Assembly (NCBI RefSeq): GCF_000423125.1 | Contig: NZ_AUHJ01000021.1 | Location: forward strand, 1-41,924 | Length of the DNA stretch: 41,924 nt | Reading direction: 5' to 3' | Source: Haliea salexigens DSM 19537 | GTDB lineage: Bacteria > Pseudomonadota > Gammaproteobacteria > Pseudomonadales > Halieaceae | Shown: one piece after another, positions 33,557-41,728 of the stretch | How positions within the stretch are numbered: position 1 is the first letter of the stretch | Layout: every line of letters begins with the position of its first letter | The notes under the pieces: generated by a model | What the model was told of the DNA's origin: nothing | The model's input: the letters and a program-made list of their open reading frames with translations, nothing else | Database searches by the model: none | Position numbers and translations under genes: made by a program

Positions 33557-33960
33557 CAGAGAATCGTCGCCGCCTCGGTCAGCAGAAAGACGATGAACAC
33601 CAACAGCAGTACGCCGGCGCCAAAGTTGATGCCCAGTTGTCCCCAGGTGCCCTTGCCGTCCTGCACCTCGGAATACGCGCCCATGGTGTTTTTCACCACG
33701 ACGATCATGGCCAGCGTGGCCAGCGCCAGGCCGATGAAGACGCCAATATCGAAGGCGTAGTCCTGCATCAGCCCGATATAGTCACCGTCCGTGCTGCCCC
33801 GGGACGGCGGCGCCGTGGTCGGCAGGCCCTGGGCCAGTGCGCCGCTAGTACCGGCGCCCAGCACGAGACCGGTAACGTACAGCCCCAGGCGCTGCCGGCT
33901 GGCGCGCCAGCGCGCCTGGATGCCTTGATAGGCGGTGATCAAGATGTTCACTCGTTGCAT
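33556..33960 (-). CDS. TIGR03745-family ICE membrane protein
   Basis: This 134-residue protein has a first hydrophobic segment (LYVTGLVLGAGTSGALAQ) that may be a leader. A Gly/Thr/Pro-rich linker follows, then two transmembrane helices (about 68-90 and 110-130) separated by KNTMGAYSEVQDGKGTWGQLG, characteristic of TIGR03745. The layout resembles pilin or VirB2-like subunits, so it may be the pilus subunit or a close partner. It lies 12 bases after the TIGR03758 gene. Confidence 0.9.
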   Translation of the reverse strand: MQRVNILITAYQGIQARWRASRQRLGLYVTGLVLGAGTSGALAQGLPTTAPPSRGSTDGDYIGLMQDYAFDIGVFIGLALATLAMIVVVKNTMGAYSEVQDGKGTWGQLGINFGAGVLLLVFIVFLLTEAATIL

Positions 33961-33972
33961 GGTCAGGTCCTC

Positions 33973-34233
33973 TCAGGTTCCCCACACGATGTTGGCGACG
34001 GCCATAATGACCATCGCGATGAATGCCGCGCGGACAACCTTGCCGGCGGCCTCCGGGGTCTTGACCCCTGGAGTCTTGAGGAGCTGGTAGGCACTGATCG
34101 CGACCCAGGCGAGCCATACCAACATCAGAACAATCAGCACCGATACCACCAGGGTGTGCACATCCGCCGCGCTGTGACCGCTGCCATTGGCACCGTTGAA
34201 GGCGGTCTGCTGTGCGGGGCTCATCAGTGGCAT
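33973..34233 (-). CDS. TIGR03758-family ICE small membrane protein
   Basis: This 86-residue protein has two transmembrane helices (VVSVLIVLMLVWLAWVAISAY and FIAMVIMAVANIVW) after a polar N-terminus, matching TIGR03758 (DUF3262-like). AGGAG lies 11 bases before the ATG; an internal ATG nine bases later is possible. In many relatives a RAQPRD-family gene precedes it, but here only 14 bases separate it from the TIGR03747 gene, so that gene is absent. Confidence 0.88.
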   Translation of the reverse strand: MPLMSPAQQTAFNGANGSGHSAADVHTLVVSVLIVLMLVWLAWVAISAYQLLKTPGVKTPEAAGKVVRAAFIAMVIMAVANIVWGT

Positions 34234-34247
34234 GGCGTCCCTGTCTC

Positions 34248-34916
34248 CTACACGAACTTCTTGAACCGGCTGGCGGCGATGTAGACCATCCCGGCGGTCA
34301 GCAACATGGTCGGCGCGAACAGCAGCGCCGGGGGCACCGACCAAGGCAGCATCAGGTACAGCGTCACGGTGACCATCACGCTCGGGGCGATCCAGCGTTT
34401 GGCTTTATGGAACACGTAGGCGCTCTCATGGCCGCCGGTGAACTTGCGGATGTCCCGTGCCACCAGGCCTTCGAACAGGCCGGCCACGATCGCCAGTACG
34501 TAACCGGGCAGGGCCAGCACCACGATCACCAGACGCAGCAACAAGAGCTTCACGGTGTTGATCGCTGCCACCCCATACACGCCCGCCGACGCCGTGAGTC
34601 CGACAAAAGACAGGCCCCGGTCGAATTGGCCCCAGGCCATGGCGGTGAGCTCCGTGGGCCGTAGAGGTGACAGCGGGTAGTCGTCGATAGCCTCGACATA
34701 GTTGCGCTCGGTGATGAGCAGGCCACGGCTGTGGGTGCCCGGCCACCAACCCAGCGCGATCCCGGCCCATTCCAGCAGCACCGAGAGCAGCGAAGCGGTC
34801 AGTGCCGCACCGATCAGGGCACCCAGGATGGCCAGCGTCATGCCGATCGGACCGCGCTTGACCGGTCTTGCCGGTGCGTCATCCCGCGCAGTGTGGGCGG
34901 TTGCATTGCGGCTCAT
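34248..34916 (-). CDS. TIGR03747-family ICE membrane protein
   Basis: This 222-residue inner-membrane protein has a polar N-terminus (about 25 residues) followed by four or five hydrophobic segments. It contains the conserved EWAGIALGWWPGTHS and LVARDIRKFTGGHESAYVFHKAKRW, matching TIGR03747. The start overlaps the TraD stop as ATGA. It always neighbours TraD in this ICE family and may help the coupling protein dock. Confidence 0.92.
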   Translation of the reverse strand: MSRNATAHTARDDAPARPVKRGPIGMTLAILGALIGAALTASLLSVLLEWAGIALGWWPGTHSRGLLITERNYVEAIDDYPLSPLRPTELTAMAWGQFDRGLSFVGLTASAGVYGVAAINTVKLLLLRLVIVVLALPGYVLAIVAGLFEGLVARDIRKFTGGHESAYVFHKAKRWIAPSVMVTVTLYLMLPWSVPPALLFAPTMLLTAGMVYIAASRFKKFV

Positions 34917-36955
34917 GATTGCCAGCCCAGGGGCGTCGGGGTCGCCCAGTCGGTGCTCGCGGTATAGCTGTGCTGGTAGTCCCGGCGCATGGCCTCGACC
35001 ATGGCCTGCAGGCCGCTGGGCAGCTCCGCGTCGTCGGAAAACAACGGCAGGCGCAGCTTGTAGAGTCGGCCGGCGATCAGGGCGAAGGCATGGCCTTTGG
35101 GTAGCGCATCCAGGTCCCCGGCGTGAATCATCGGCACCCGCTGGCTGGAGATCCGCTGGCGGGTGCTCGAGGTGAAGTGCACATCATTGGTGGGGTCGGC
35201 GCTGTCAGTGCTGCCCGAGTCCAACATGAGATGGTTGATCTCGACGTCCTTCAGGCGTGTGGTCAGCAGTTCCGCGGTGGCTTTTTCCTTGACCCGCAGC
35301 ATGATGATGGTACCGAGGTTGCCCACCACCTGCCCCGCCCGCGCCGGGTTATCGAAGCGGGCGATGATGTCGGAAAGCGTTTGGGTGTAGACCGTCAACT
35401 GGAAGCCGGCGCCACCGGCCTTGTTGGCCAGTGGAATGAACTCCCTGCCCACCAGCTCATTGAACTCATCCGCGTGGACGCAGACTTTTTTCAGGGGAGC
35501 GCCGCGCTGGGCGTCCTTATAGAGACTGCCAGCAACTGACGTGAGGTCCGCGAACATGGCGTTACCCACGGCACTGGCGACATCCGGGTCAGAGAGGGCA
35601 TCGAGGCCCACATAGACAATGCCGCCGCGCTCGATCACCCGTTTCCACGACAGCCGCTCGGTGGTGTCCTCGGGATTACTCTCCGGGGAGAGCAGGCGCG
35701 CCACCGGTCCCGAAGTGAGTTTTTCCAGCAGGGGATAGAGGCTGGCCACCAGCTTGTCGAAGTGGCTCTTGTCGTGCTCGAAGGTTTTGATCAGCGAGGT
35801 GGCCGTGGGGTCACTCAGACCATGGCGTCGGAAAAGCTCGACACTGGCCCAGGCGGTGCGATCCCGGCCTTTATATTGCGTCGGCATTTTCGCCTCGCTC
35901 TCGACCAGATCCGCTAGCTGTTCGGCCCAGTCCTCGAATTGCTGTTGCCGGGCCACGCAGGCGAGGTAGCGCACCACCAGGGCGTCGATATCCGTACTGC
36001 ACTCCAGCAGCACCTGGTAGTTGATGGGCTCGCCAAGGACATCGAGTACCTTCGCCAGCACATTGACGTAGCGCCAGGCGAACTCCCTGAAAGCTGCGGA
36101 ATTACCTTCATTGGGCAGTTGCCCGGCGATGCGGCTCGCGACTTCCGTCACCCGGGAAAACGAGCCCACCGGGTTATAGGCCACCGACTGTTCGGTAAAG
36201 CCCAGGTGAAACACCTGGAACTCCCCGGCCCTGCCCGCCCGGCGGGCCTCGGTATACAGGCGCGCCAGCAGATCACCGTCCCCTTTGGGATCAAAGACGA
36301 TGACCACGTCGCCACTGCGGATATCCTGACTGGCGATCACTTCCAGCAGACGGGTTTTGCCGACCCGGGTGGTGCCGACGACAAAGGTGTGGGCGACTCG
36401 TTCGGCCTGCTGCAGGGTGACGTCCTGCTCCTTCTCGAACAGGCCGACCCCGTGCAGTTCCGGGCTGCCCTCGACATAGGGCCGCGGTGGAAAGGGGTTC
36501 AGCAGCCACTGGCTGTTCAGTGGTGCCATCAGCGGTTTCAGGGGTGTGGTGCTGACGGCGCCCACCGTCGCCCGTACGCTCCGATAGAACAGACCGCGGC
36601 GGTCGAAATGGTAGTGCTCGGTGCGCTGGGTATCGGCGTAGCGCTGGGTATGCCGCGCATCCCACAGAAAACCCCGGCCCAGAAACAGCTCGCCTTGCGG
36701 GGCACGGAGTTTTTTAGGGTGGATGCGGTAACTCGGCAACACCCGTAAGCGACGCTGGTAGCGCAGCAAGCGGGTCATGCGCCGGAACAGCCACAGGGCG
36801 CGCACGGCACAGGCAGCGGCCAGGCCATAACCGACGCCGCCCGGCAACAACAGCACCTGGGGCGCGCCCACGCCCAGCAGGGCCAGCGCAATGTGTGTCG
36901 CTATGGCAGACTGTTCCACCGGGGGACGCAGCAGGGCTTCGATCGGTGCGCTCAT
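34913..36955 (-). CDS. traD: Type IV coupling protein TraD (TIGR03743, SXT/TOL subfamily)
   Basis: This 680-residue coupling protein has two N-terminal membrane segments (about residues 20-60), a Walker A motif GTTRVGKT near residue 193, and Walker B in VCVHADEFNEL near 493. The QLTVYTQTLSDIIARF segment is typical of VirD4/TraD ATPases. It connects the relaxosome to the secretion channel and pumps DNA. It overlaps TIGR03765 and TIGR03747 by four bases each. All motifs look intact. No relaxase gene is present in the window to partner it. Confidence 0.95.
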   Translation of the reverse strand: MSAPIEALLRPPVEQSAIATHIALALLGVGAPQVLLLPGGVGYGLAAACAVRALWLFRRMTRLLRYQRRLRVLPSYRIHPKKLRAPQGELFLGRGFLWDARHTQRYADTQRTEHYHFDRRGLFYRSVRATVGAVSTTPLKPLMAPLNSQWLLNPFPPRPYVEGSPELHGVGLFEKEQDVTLQQAERVAHTFVVGTTRVGKTRLLEVIASQDIRSGDVVIVFDPKGDGDLLARLYTEARRAGRAGEFQVFHLGFTEQSVAYNPVGSFSRVTEVASRIAGQLPNEGNSAAFREFAWRYVNVLAKVLDVLGEPINYQVLLECSTDIDALVVRYLACVARQQQFEDWAEQLADLVESEAKMPTQYKGRDRTAWASVELFRRHGLSDPTATSLIKTFEHDKSHFDKLVASLYPLLEKLTSGPVARLLSPESNPEDTTERLSWKRVIERGGIVYVGLDALSDPDVASAVGNAMFADLTSVAGSLYKDAQRGAPLKKVCVHADEFNELVGREFIPLANKAGGAGFQLTVYTQTLSDIIARFDNPARAGQVVGNLGTIIMLRVKEKATAELLTTRLKDVEINHLMLDSGSTDSADPTNDVHFTSSTRQRISSQRVPMIHAGDLDALPKGHAFALIAGRLYKLRLPLFSDDAELPSGLQAMVEAMRRDYQHSYTASTDWATPTPLGWQS

Positions 36956-37515
36956 GGCCCGCCCTCCCCTGCCCTATCCAGTTCCAAGATACCCTGCGGT
37001 ACCACCAGCACGGGGTAGGTCGTGATGCCGTAGGCTTCCGTCAAGCCGGTGTCGGGATACAGCGCCAGTGACAGACCGGCGGCCTGCGCCTTCTTTTGCA
37101 GTAGCAGCCAATCGTCCCGGTTCGCCGCCTGCACCACCATGCCGGTGGCATTGATAGACAGTAGGGTCGGGAGTGTCCTGGCCAGCCAGTCGAGGCTGGC
37201 GCGATCCATGCCCATAACAAAGAAGGGCTGTACCGGTGCCTCGGTCCGCCGCAGCGCCGGCGATCCGGGCCGTAGTTGTCGGGGCATGAGGGGCAAACGC
37301 TTTTCAAGGGGCATCACACCCGGCTTTGGCGTAGGGTTCACGCGGCTGTCGCTTTGCGACCGTGTTTGGGCGAGCGATTGAATATAAGGTGCCGCGGGAA
37401 CCGCCTGTGCTCCGCTGTAAACCACCACCGGTGCCCTGACGGGTTGTACGGCCTGCGCCGGCGCAAACGCCAACCCGATGAGTAACGGCAGGCAGTGAAG
37501 CGACCTAATGCGCAT
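36952..37515 (-). CDS. TIGR03765-family ICE protein
   Basis: This 187-residue exported protein has a signal peptide (LHCLPLLIGLAFAPAQA) and a C-terminal domain with MGMDRASLDWLARTLPTLLSINATGMVVQA and TYPVLVVPQGI, matching TIGR03765. The fold may resemble thioredoxin, but no CxxC is present. It overlaps the transglycosylase gene by 11 bases and traD by four. It is presumably periplasmic; its exact role in transfer is unknown. Confidence 0.9.
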   Translation of the reverse strand: MRIRSLHCLPLLIGLAFAPAQAVQPVRAPVVVYSGAQAVPAAPYIQSLAQTRSQSDSRVNPTPKPGVMPLEKRLPLMPRQLRPGSPALRRTEAPVQPFFVMGMDRASLDWLARTLPTLLSINATGMVVQAANRDDWLLLQKKAQAAGLSLALYPDTGLTEAYGITTYPVLVVPQGILELDRAGEGGP

Positions 37516-38095
37516 CGGCCACCTCCAGTGTAATGGGCTCGCTCCGCCCGGCGGACTTCTCGGCGTAGCGCGTATGCAGGGACATCACCCGTTCGCGATA
37601 GGCCGCTGCTGTTGCCCGATCCACGTCGGTGGTCTCACTGGGGCGGTGATAGTGCCCCACCGCCAACCACCAATCACCGGACCGCTCAAAGTGTTCCTTA
37701 AGGAACGCGGCGGCGAGCTTGGCATTCACCACGGGGTCGGTAAGCCGCCAGGGCGAGTCAATTCGCTCGAACTGCCAATACCAGTTGAGTTGCAGCGGCC
37801 CCACATCGACGCGCAACTGACCGTTTTGCAACGCCGTCATCAGGGCGGCGAACATCGCGTCGCGATCGGGGTAGAAATGGGCCTCGCCCGCGATGTTCAG
37901 AGTCCAGGGCCACGGCGCGAACTGCCCGTTCCGCTCCCGCCCGGTCTCTGCCAACGCCATCGCATAGAAAATATCCCTGGGGACGCCGACGTAGTCGGCG
38001 ACCACGTCATAGCGCGCGCGGTCGGCGATCGCGCACGTTGCAAGACCTCCCAGGACTGCACCGACCAGCGCGTGCATCACTCGACGCGCGCCCAT
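37505..38095 (-). CDS. Conjugation-associated lytic transglycosylase
   Basis: This protein of up to 196 residues has an N-terminal signal peptide and a transglycosylase (SLT-like) domain. The catalytic glutamate is probably Glu50 in FYAMALAETGRERNGQ, and GPLQLNWYWQF lies further on. It should open peptidoglycan locally for the transfer channel. The ATG at 38095 is given; ATG 38077, which overlaps the previous stop as TGATG, is equally likely and starts directly at the signal peptide (MHALVGAVLG). Confidence 0.9.
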   Translation of the reverse strand: MGARRVMHALVGAVLGGLATCAIADRARYDVVADYVGVPRDIFYAMALAETGRERNGQFAPWPWTLNIAGEAHFYPDRDAMFAALMTALQNGQLRVDVGPLQLNWYWQFERIDSPWRLTDPVVNAKLAAAFLKEHFERSGDWWLAVGHYHRPSETTDVDRATAAAYRERVMSLHTRYAEKSAGRSEPITLEVADAH

Positions 38096-38757
38096 TGCCC
38101 TGCCCCATCCCTGCGGTAGATGGCCGGCAGATCGACTTCCGTGCGGAATTGATCGCCGTGATTGAGTGTTGCCCTACCCTCGGCGAGGGCCTGTTCCAGC
38201 CGTGGGACGTCCGCGGCCCAGTCACGCAGCGCGGCGTCATCGCCGCGAGCGCCGACCACGTGCACATCGAGTTGGCCCGGATGACCCTGGAGCAGCTTAA
38301 TCAAACGGTTGCGGCCCGTCGTACTGCCCAGCCTGAGAATCAACGCGGTGCGTTGAATGAATTGGCCCACCGTTGGCGTCTGTTGAGGTAGACCGTGGGT
38401 CGCGAGGCGCGGCGTCTGTGGGTAAAGACGTTGCCAAGCGGCATCGACGGCGGCTTGAAAGGCGAGCTCCTTGCGAGTGCGTTCAAACTCGGCCTTGACG
38501 AACAGCTCGGCAAAACGCCGGCGTTCCGCGGCCGAATCCGTGCTCACCCCAAGCGCTGTGATGGGATCGAGACCCGGCGACCATTGCCCGCGCCGGCCCG
38601 CCATAAGGCGTTGATAGCGCCGAAATTCGGCTTCACTGAGGCCCCAGGTCTGGGCGCTTTCAACCAAAGGAATCTCGCTGGTGATGACGACCTCGGGCGA
38701 TTCCGCCACCACGCCCGCGGACAGCACAGCCAGACCTGCCAACCATCGCCACCTCAT
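38077..38757 (-). CDS. TIGR03759-family ICE protein
   Basis: This 226-residue exported protein has a signal peptide (LAGLAVLSAGVVA). The conserved segment WGLSEAEFRRYQRLMAGRRGQWSPGLDPITALGV is the hallmark of TIGR03759. The C-terminal part has the LIKLLQGHPGQLDVHVVGARGDD segment. It overlaps the HTH gene as ATGA and the transglycosylase gene by up to 19 bases. It is presumably periplasmic, with unknown detailed role. Confidence 0.92.
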   Translation of the reverse strand: MRWRWLAGLAVLSAGVVAESPEVVITSEIPLVESAQTWGLSEAEFRRYQRLMAGRRGQWSPGLDPITALGVSTDSAAERRRFAELFVKAEFERTRKELAFQAAVDAAWQRLYPQTPRLATHGLPQQTPTVGQFIQRTALILRLGSTTGRNRLIKLLQGHPGQLDVHVVGARGDDAALRDWAADVPRLEQALAEGRATLNHGDQFRTEVDLPAIYRRDGAGQWARVE

Positions 38758-38975
38758 GGCGCTAACGTCCGCCCCATCGCCAGGTAGTCGACGTCGGGGT
38801 CAAACCCATCGGCCTTGAGGGCGCCGCGGGTTTTCAGGTGAAGTTCGTACTGCCGGCCCCGCGGCACCTGACCTTCTCGCCGCCAGCGGTAAATGTTATG
38901 CGGGGTAGTATTTAGGGCCCGTGCCGCCGCCGAGGCGTTGTTCCCGAAATAACGAATCACTTCATCCACGGACAT
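38754..38975 (-). CDS. Cro/YdaS-like HTH regulator heading the transfer operon
   Basis: This 73-residue protein begins MSVDEVIRYFGNNASAAARALNTTPHNIYRWRREGQVP, a compact Cro/YdaS-type helix-turn-helix. The ATG at 38975 is preferred, with AGGGAG about nine bases upstream; the longer open frame to 39113 has no ribosome site. As the first gene of the coupled transfer operon it is a natural autoregulator of conjugation. The 397 bases upstream hold a 32-bp palindrome and a short GTGT-N5-ACAC site but no gene on either strand that I can support. Confidence 0.8.
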   Translation of the reverse strand: MSVDEVIRYFGNNASAAARALNTTPHNIYRWRREGQVPRGRQYELHLKTRGALKADGFDPDVDYLAMGRTLAP

Positions 38976-39218
38976 ACCCGAAGCTCCCTGTCTGAGGACG
39001 CGGCCACCACCGCCGGTAGCCGCCACAGAAACTACTGCATCATCGGCAGAGACCGGTTCTCCATGGTGTGCCCCTGCCACCCTCTTCCCAGAGCAGAGAC
39101 TGTGCCAACTCACTCAGCAACGGATGAAACGAGTTTATCTCATTGATTTTGCAGTGTTTTTTACACCCAATGACGTTATACCCCAGCGCGCTGGCAAAAG
39201 GGCGCGGCGTAGACGATC

Positions 39219-39250
39219 ACCCGCGGACGCGTCCGGACGTGTCCGCGGGT
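39219..39250. promoter_or_regulatory. 32-bp palindrome between transfer operon and yegP
   Basis: The arms ACCCGCGGACGCG and CGTGTCCGCGGGT, with TCCGGA at the centre, form a 32-bp palindrome with only one mismatched pair. It sits about 245 bases upstream of the HTH gene and 120 upstream of yegP. It could be an operator, a replication or transfer structure, or a hairpin terminator, though no T-run follows. Confidence 0.6.
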
Positions 39251-39372
39251 CGCGATCAGCCTCATCGTACTCACCCCACCCGAGCCCGGTAGCGTTACCA
39301 GGCCCGCTCACGCATAATCACGATGTCCCCCCTAGGGACCCCACGAGAACAACACAAGCCGGAGTGCGATTT

Positions 39373-39705
39373 ATGGCAGGCAAATTCGACCTGAAGAAAA
39401 GCCCCAGTGGTAAGTTCATGTTCAACCTCAAGGCCGGTAACGGCCAGATCATCCTGACCAGCGAGCTCTATGAAAGTAAGGCAGCTGCAGAAAATGGCAT
39501 CGAATCGGTGAAGAAGAACGCGGCAGACGATAGCCGCTACGAGCGCAAAACCTCTAAAGCAAATGAGCCCTACTTCACTCTGAAAGCCGGCAATGGCCAG
39601 GTCATTGGCAAAAGTGAGATGTACTCCGGAGCAACCGCGATGGAGAACGGCATCACCTCGGTGAAGACCAACGGGCCAACCGCGGAGGTTGTCGACAACA
39701 CCTGA
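39373..39705 (+). CDS. yegP: YegP/DUF1508 family protein
   Basis: This 110-residue protein contains two DUF1508 repeats. The first (residues ~3-50) has FDLKKSPSGKFMFNLKAGNGQII, the second (~60-103) YFTLKAGNGQVIGKSEMYS. The length matches E. coli YegP exactly. The function is unknown in general; these small proteins are common in proteobacteria. The long open frame upstream to 39124 lacks a ribosome site, and the ATG here begins the conserved domain. It may be a host rather than an island gene. Confidence 0.9.
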   Translation: MAGKFDLKKSPSGKFMFNLKAGNGQIILTSELYESKAAAENGIESVKKNAADDSRYERKTSKANEPYFTLKAGNGQVIGKSEMYSGATAMENGITSVKTNGPTAEVVDNT

Positions 39706-39785
39706 TGTCGACAGCGCTGTCAGGCAACAACGTGCGCTGTGGGAGCTCTTTTGCTCAACAAGTCTGACGGCGCCTACAGACTTGC

Positions 39786-40070
39786 ATGCAGTCCCAAGAA
39801 CCCTGTTCTTGGGATCCGGCAAAGCCTGATACCGACAAATTCAATAATCCGATCGCCTGGTTCGAGACGGACTCAAAGATGCTGAAGCTGGTATTGGAGT
39901 ATCTACGGGGTGGCGGTTCCGACTTCCTGCCGTATCTATATCCAGCCCGCCTCAGCAAAAGCTCAATCTCTATCGGGTTTCAGACCGTTACCCGCTCTGG
40001 ATCGAGTTTCGCCTCTAAGGGTGATCCGGTACTGCCCCAAGGTAAAGTTACCACTCCCATCCGCGCCTGA
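39786..40070 (+). CDS. Possible small open frame of unknown status
   Basis: A 94-codon frame covers part of the 417 bases between yegP and the SET-domain remnant. The middle (WFETDSKMLKLVLEYLRGGG) looks protein-like, but the beginning overlaps a perfect hairpin and the end is low in structure. No ribosome site or family match is seen. It is more likely chance or a decayed gene. Nothing else was found in this gap. Confidence 0.25.
   Translation: MQSQEPCSWDPAKPDTDKFNNPIAWFETDSKMLKLVLEYLRGGGSDFLPYLYPARLSKSSISIGFQTVTRSGSSFASKGDPVLPQGKVTTPIRA
39792..39814. terminator. Perfect 10-bp hairpin downstream of yegP
   Basis: TCCCAAGAAC, a CCT loop and GTTCTTGGGA form a perfect hairpin about 87 bases after the yegP stop. 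It is placed like a terminator, but no run of T follows, so it may instead be an mRNA-stabilising structure. Confidence 0.4.
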
Positions 40071-40122
40071 TACCTGAGCGCCGAATCAAACACAGGCCTT
40101 TTCGGTCAGGACGTTACCGGTG

Positions 40123-40238
40123 TCAGCTCCAATCGTCGCCGTAGTGATGCGTGAGCTCTTCGCCCGCCTGGATGTCTCGCAGCGCCACTACCGAGAGATC
40201 CGCGTAATACGATACATTCGGGTCGTTGCTGTGATTAA
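40123..40238 (-). pseudogene. SET-domain protein, C-terminal piece split by IS5
   Basis: Read on the minus strand, this piece encodes the second half of a small SET-domain protein (NHSNDPNVSYYADLSVVAL, then IQAGEELTHHYGDDW and stop). The NHS motif and the terminal tyrosine region are classic SET catalytic elements. It joins in frame with the piece at 41435-41622 when the IS and one TTAA copy are removed. SET proteins methylate lysines; the target of small bacterial ones is unknown. It cannot be expressed as an intact protein. Confidence 0.88.
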
Positions 40239-40255
40239 GGCATCTCTGATTAATT
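40239..40255 (+). repeat. IS5-family left inverted repeat
   Basis: GGCATCTCTGATTAATT matches the complement of the right end, GGATCATCTGATTAATT, at 13 of 17 positions. TTAA immediately precedes it. Confidence 0.8.
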
Positions 40256-40303
40256 CAGGCATTCGTTCATAATAGACGGCATCTTCAATTCAGGTTGAAC
40301 CCC

Positions 40304-41266
40304 ATGCGTCAGGACTCTTTTTCTGGAAGCGGCTTCGAGAAGTACCGCAAGAAAACCCGCAAGGAACAGTTCCTTGAGGAAATGGAAACCATCATTCCCT
40401 GGAAAGAACTCTGTGACGCTATTGAGCCGTACTATCCCAAGCCGGAGGGCGCCGGTCGCAGACCCGTCGGTATCGAGAGGATGCTGAGAATCCACTTCCT
40501 GCAGCACTGGTTCAACCTCTCCGATCCGGCTGCCGAAGAAGCTCTGTACGATTCCCAGGCGCTGCGTAACTTTGTAGGCATCGACCTGGGGCGCGAACCT
40601 GCACCGGATGAGACCACGATTTGCAAGTTCCGCCATCTGATGGAGAAGCACAATCTGGGCGACCAATTGTTCCACTTGGTGAACCAGTACCTCAAGGACA
40701 ACGGGATGAAGGTATCCCGCGGCACCATCGTCGATGCCAGCATCATCAGCGCACCGAGTTCCACCAAGAACAAGAAGAAAGAGCGCGATCCGGAAATGAA
40801 GCAGACGAAAAAGGGTAACCAGTGGTATTTCGGCATGAAGGCGCATATTGGCGTCGACAGTAAAACCCGGCTCATTCACTCGGTGGTCGCGACAGCGGCC
40901 AACGTACACGACTCCCAGGTCCTGCCTGACCTGCTTCACGGCGAAGAAACCCGGGTTTGGGGCGACTCCGCCTACACCGGCCAAAAGCAGACGATCACCG
41001 ATTACGCCCCCCTTGCTCAAGACTTTACCCAGGCCAAAGGCAGCCGCAACCGAAAGCTGACTGAAGACCAGCGCGCGAAAAACCGGAACAAGTCGCGCGT
41101 CCGGGCACGTGTGGAGCATCAGTTCGGGATTATCAAGCGGCAGTTTGGCTTTAACAAAGTCCGCTACCGTGGGCTGGCGAAAAACGCTCATCGCCTGTTC
41201 GTCGCCTGCGCCCTGAGTAACCTTGTTGTTGCAAAGAAGGCGCTGTTGGGTAGAAGCCGAATGTAA
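40304..41266 (+). CDS. IS5-family transposase
   Basis: This 320-residue DDE transposase has D144 in TIVDASI, D221 in WGDSAYTG and E271 in RVRARVEHQFG, with the Y-R-E-K type signature around the last. The N-terminal DUF772 region contains RRPVGIERMLRIHFLQHWFNLSD. The length is normal for the IS5 group and no frameshift is present, so the element may be active. The ATG at 40304 is preferred to a TTG three codons earlier. Confidence 0.95.
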   Translation: MRQDSFSGSGFEKYRKKTRKEQFLEEMETIIPWKELCDAIEPYYPKPEGAGRRPVGIERMLRIHFLQHWFNLSDPAAEEALYDSQALRNFVGIDLGREPAPDETTICKFRHLMEKHNLGDQLFHLVNQYLKDNGMKVSRGTIVDASIISAPSSTKNKKKERDPEMKQTKKGNQWYFGMKAHIGVDSKTRLIHSVVATAANVHDSQVLPDLLHGEETRVWGDSAYTGQKQTITDYAPLAQDFTQAKGSRNRKLTEDQRAKNRNKSRVRARVEHQFGIIKRQFGFNKVRYRGLAKNAHRLFVACALSNLVVAKKALLGRSRM

Positions 41267-41417
41267 TTGCAGGGAAGTTGCGCCTGATGCGCAGCTATTC
41301 GGGGCCATATTGCCCCGAACGACAAAATAGACCGGCGATTCCGCATGACGTTTCCGCGGAGATGCCCCAGAAATGATGGGAAGTGGAAGATACTGGATCG
41401 GTCCGCTATTCATCGGC

Positions 41418-41434
41418 AATTAATCAGATGATCC
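41418..41434 (-). repeat. IS5-family right inverted repeat
   Basis: AATTAATCAGATGATCC is the imperfect complement of the left end and is followed directly by the second TTAA. It lies about 150 bases beyond the transposase stop; that stretch holds no gene. Confidence 0.8.
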
Positions 41435-41622
41435 TTAATGTATTTAAGGTTGCAGGTAACCTCCACCGGGTCGCCCGCCTCCGGCCACAAGGTATAGGGG
41501 GAAGCACCCCGGGAGGGTTTGGTTTTGCACATGCCCAGCAGCTGCCCGGCCTTCAAATCCACGCTCGTGAACAGGCCCTTACCGTGAATACCGCTGTCCC
41601 TGACCTGGAGTTTTCGTTTCAT
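41435..41622 (-). pseudogene. SET-domain protein, N-terminal piece split by IS5
   Basis: Starting at ATG 41622, 61 codons encode the beginning of a SET-domain protein. The VRDSGIHGKGLFTSVDLKAG segment has the GxG-type cofactor motif typical of SET proteins, and the piece ends in CNLKY just before the insertion. Together with the distal piece it makes a 99-residue protein. In the present arrangement translation would run into the IS and stop after a few codons. Confidence 0.88.
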
Positions 41623-41728
41623 CTGGCTCCCTGTTCCCAATCAGTCTATTCAAACGCACAGGGTATCGCTTGAAATACCGTGTCGTTTGCTTCATGGCGA
41701 AATTATTAACCCGGCATTCAAATAGATA

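Larger units (their letters stand above)
40239..41434 (+). mobile_element. Complete IS5-family insertion sequence
   Basis: The element is 1196 bp, the usual IS5-group size, with one transposase. Ends are related inverted repeats, and TTAA flanks both sides (40235-40238 and 41435-41438), which fits the 4-bp YTAR target duplication of the group. The insertion splits a SET-domain gene, whose frame is restored exactly by excision. Intact transposase and clean target duplication suggest a recent insertion. Confidence 0.92.

Noticed and set aside
36952-37515. Thiol-disulfide isomerase reading of the TIGR03765 and TIGR03757 proteins
   Set aside because: The fold may be thioredoxin-like but no CxxC motif is present in either.
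40250-41419. 389-codon minus-strand frame across the IS
   Set aside because: It is antisense to the IS5 transposase and stays open by composition only.
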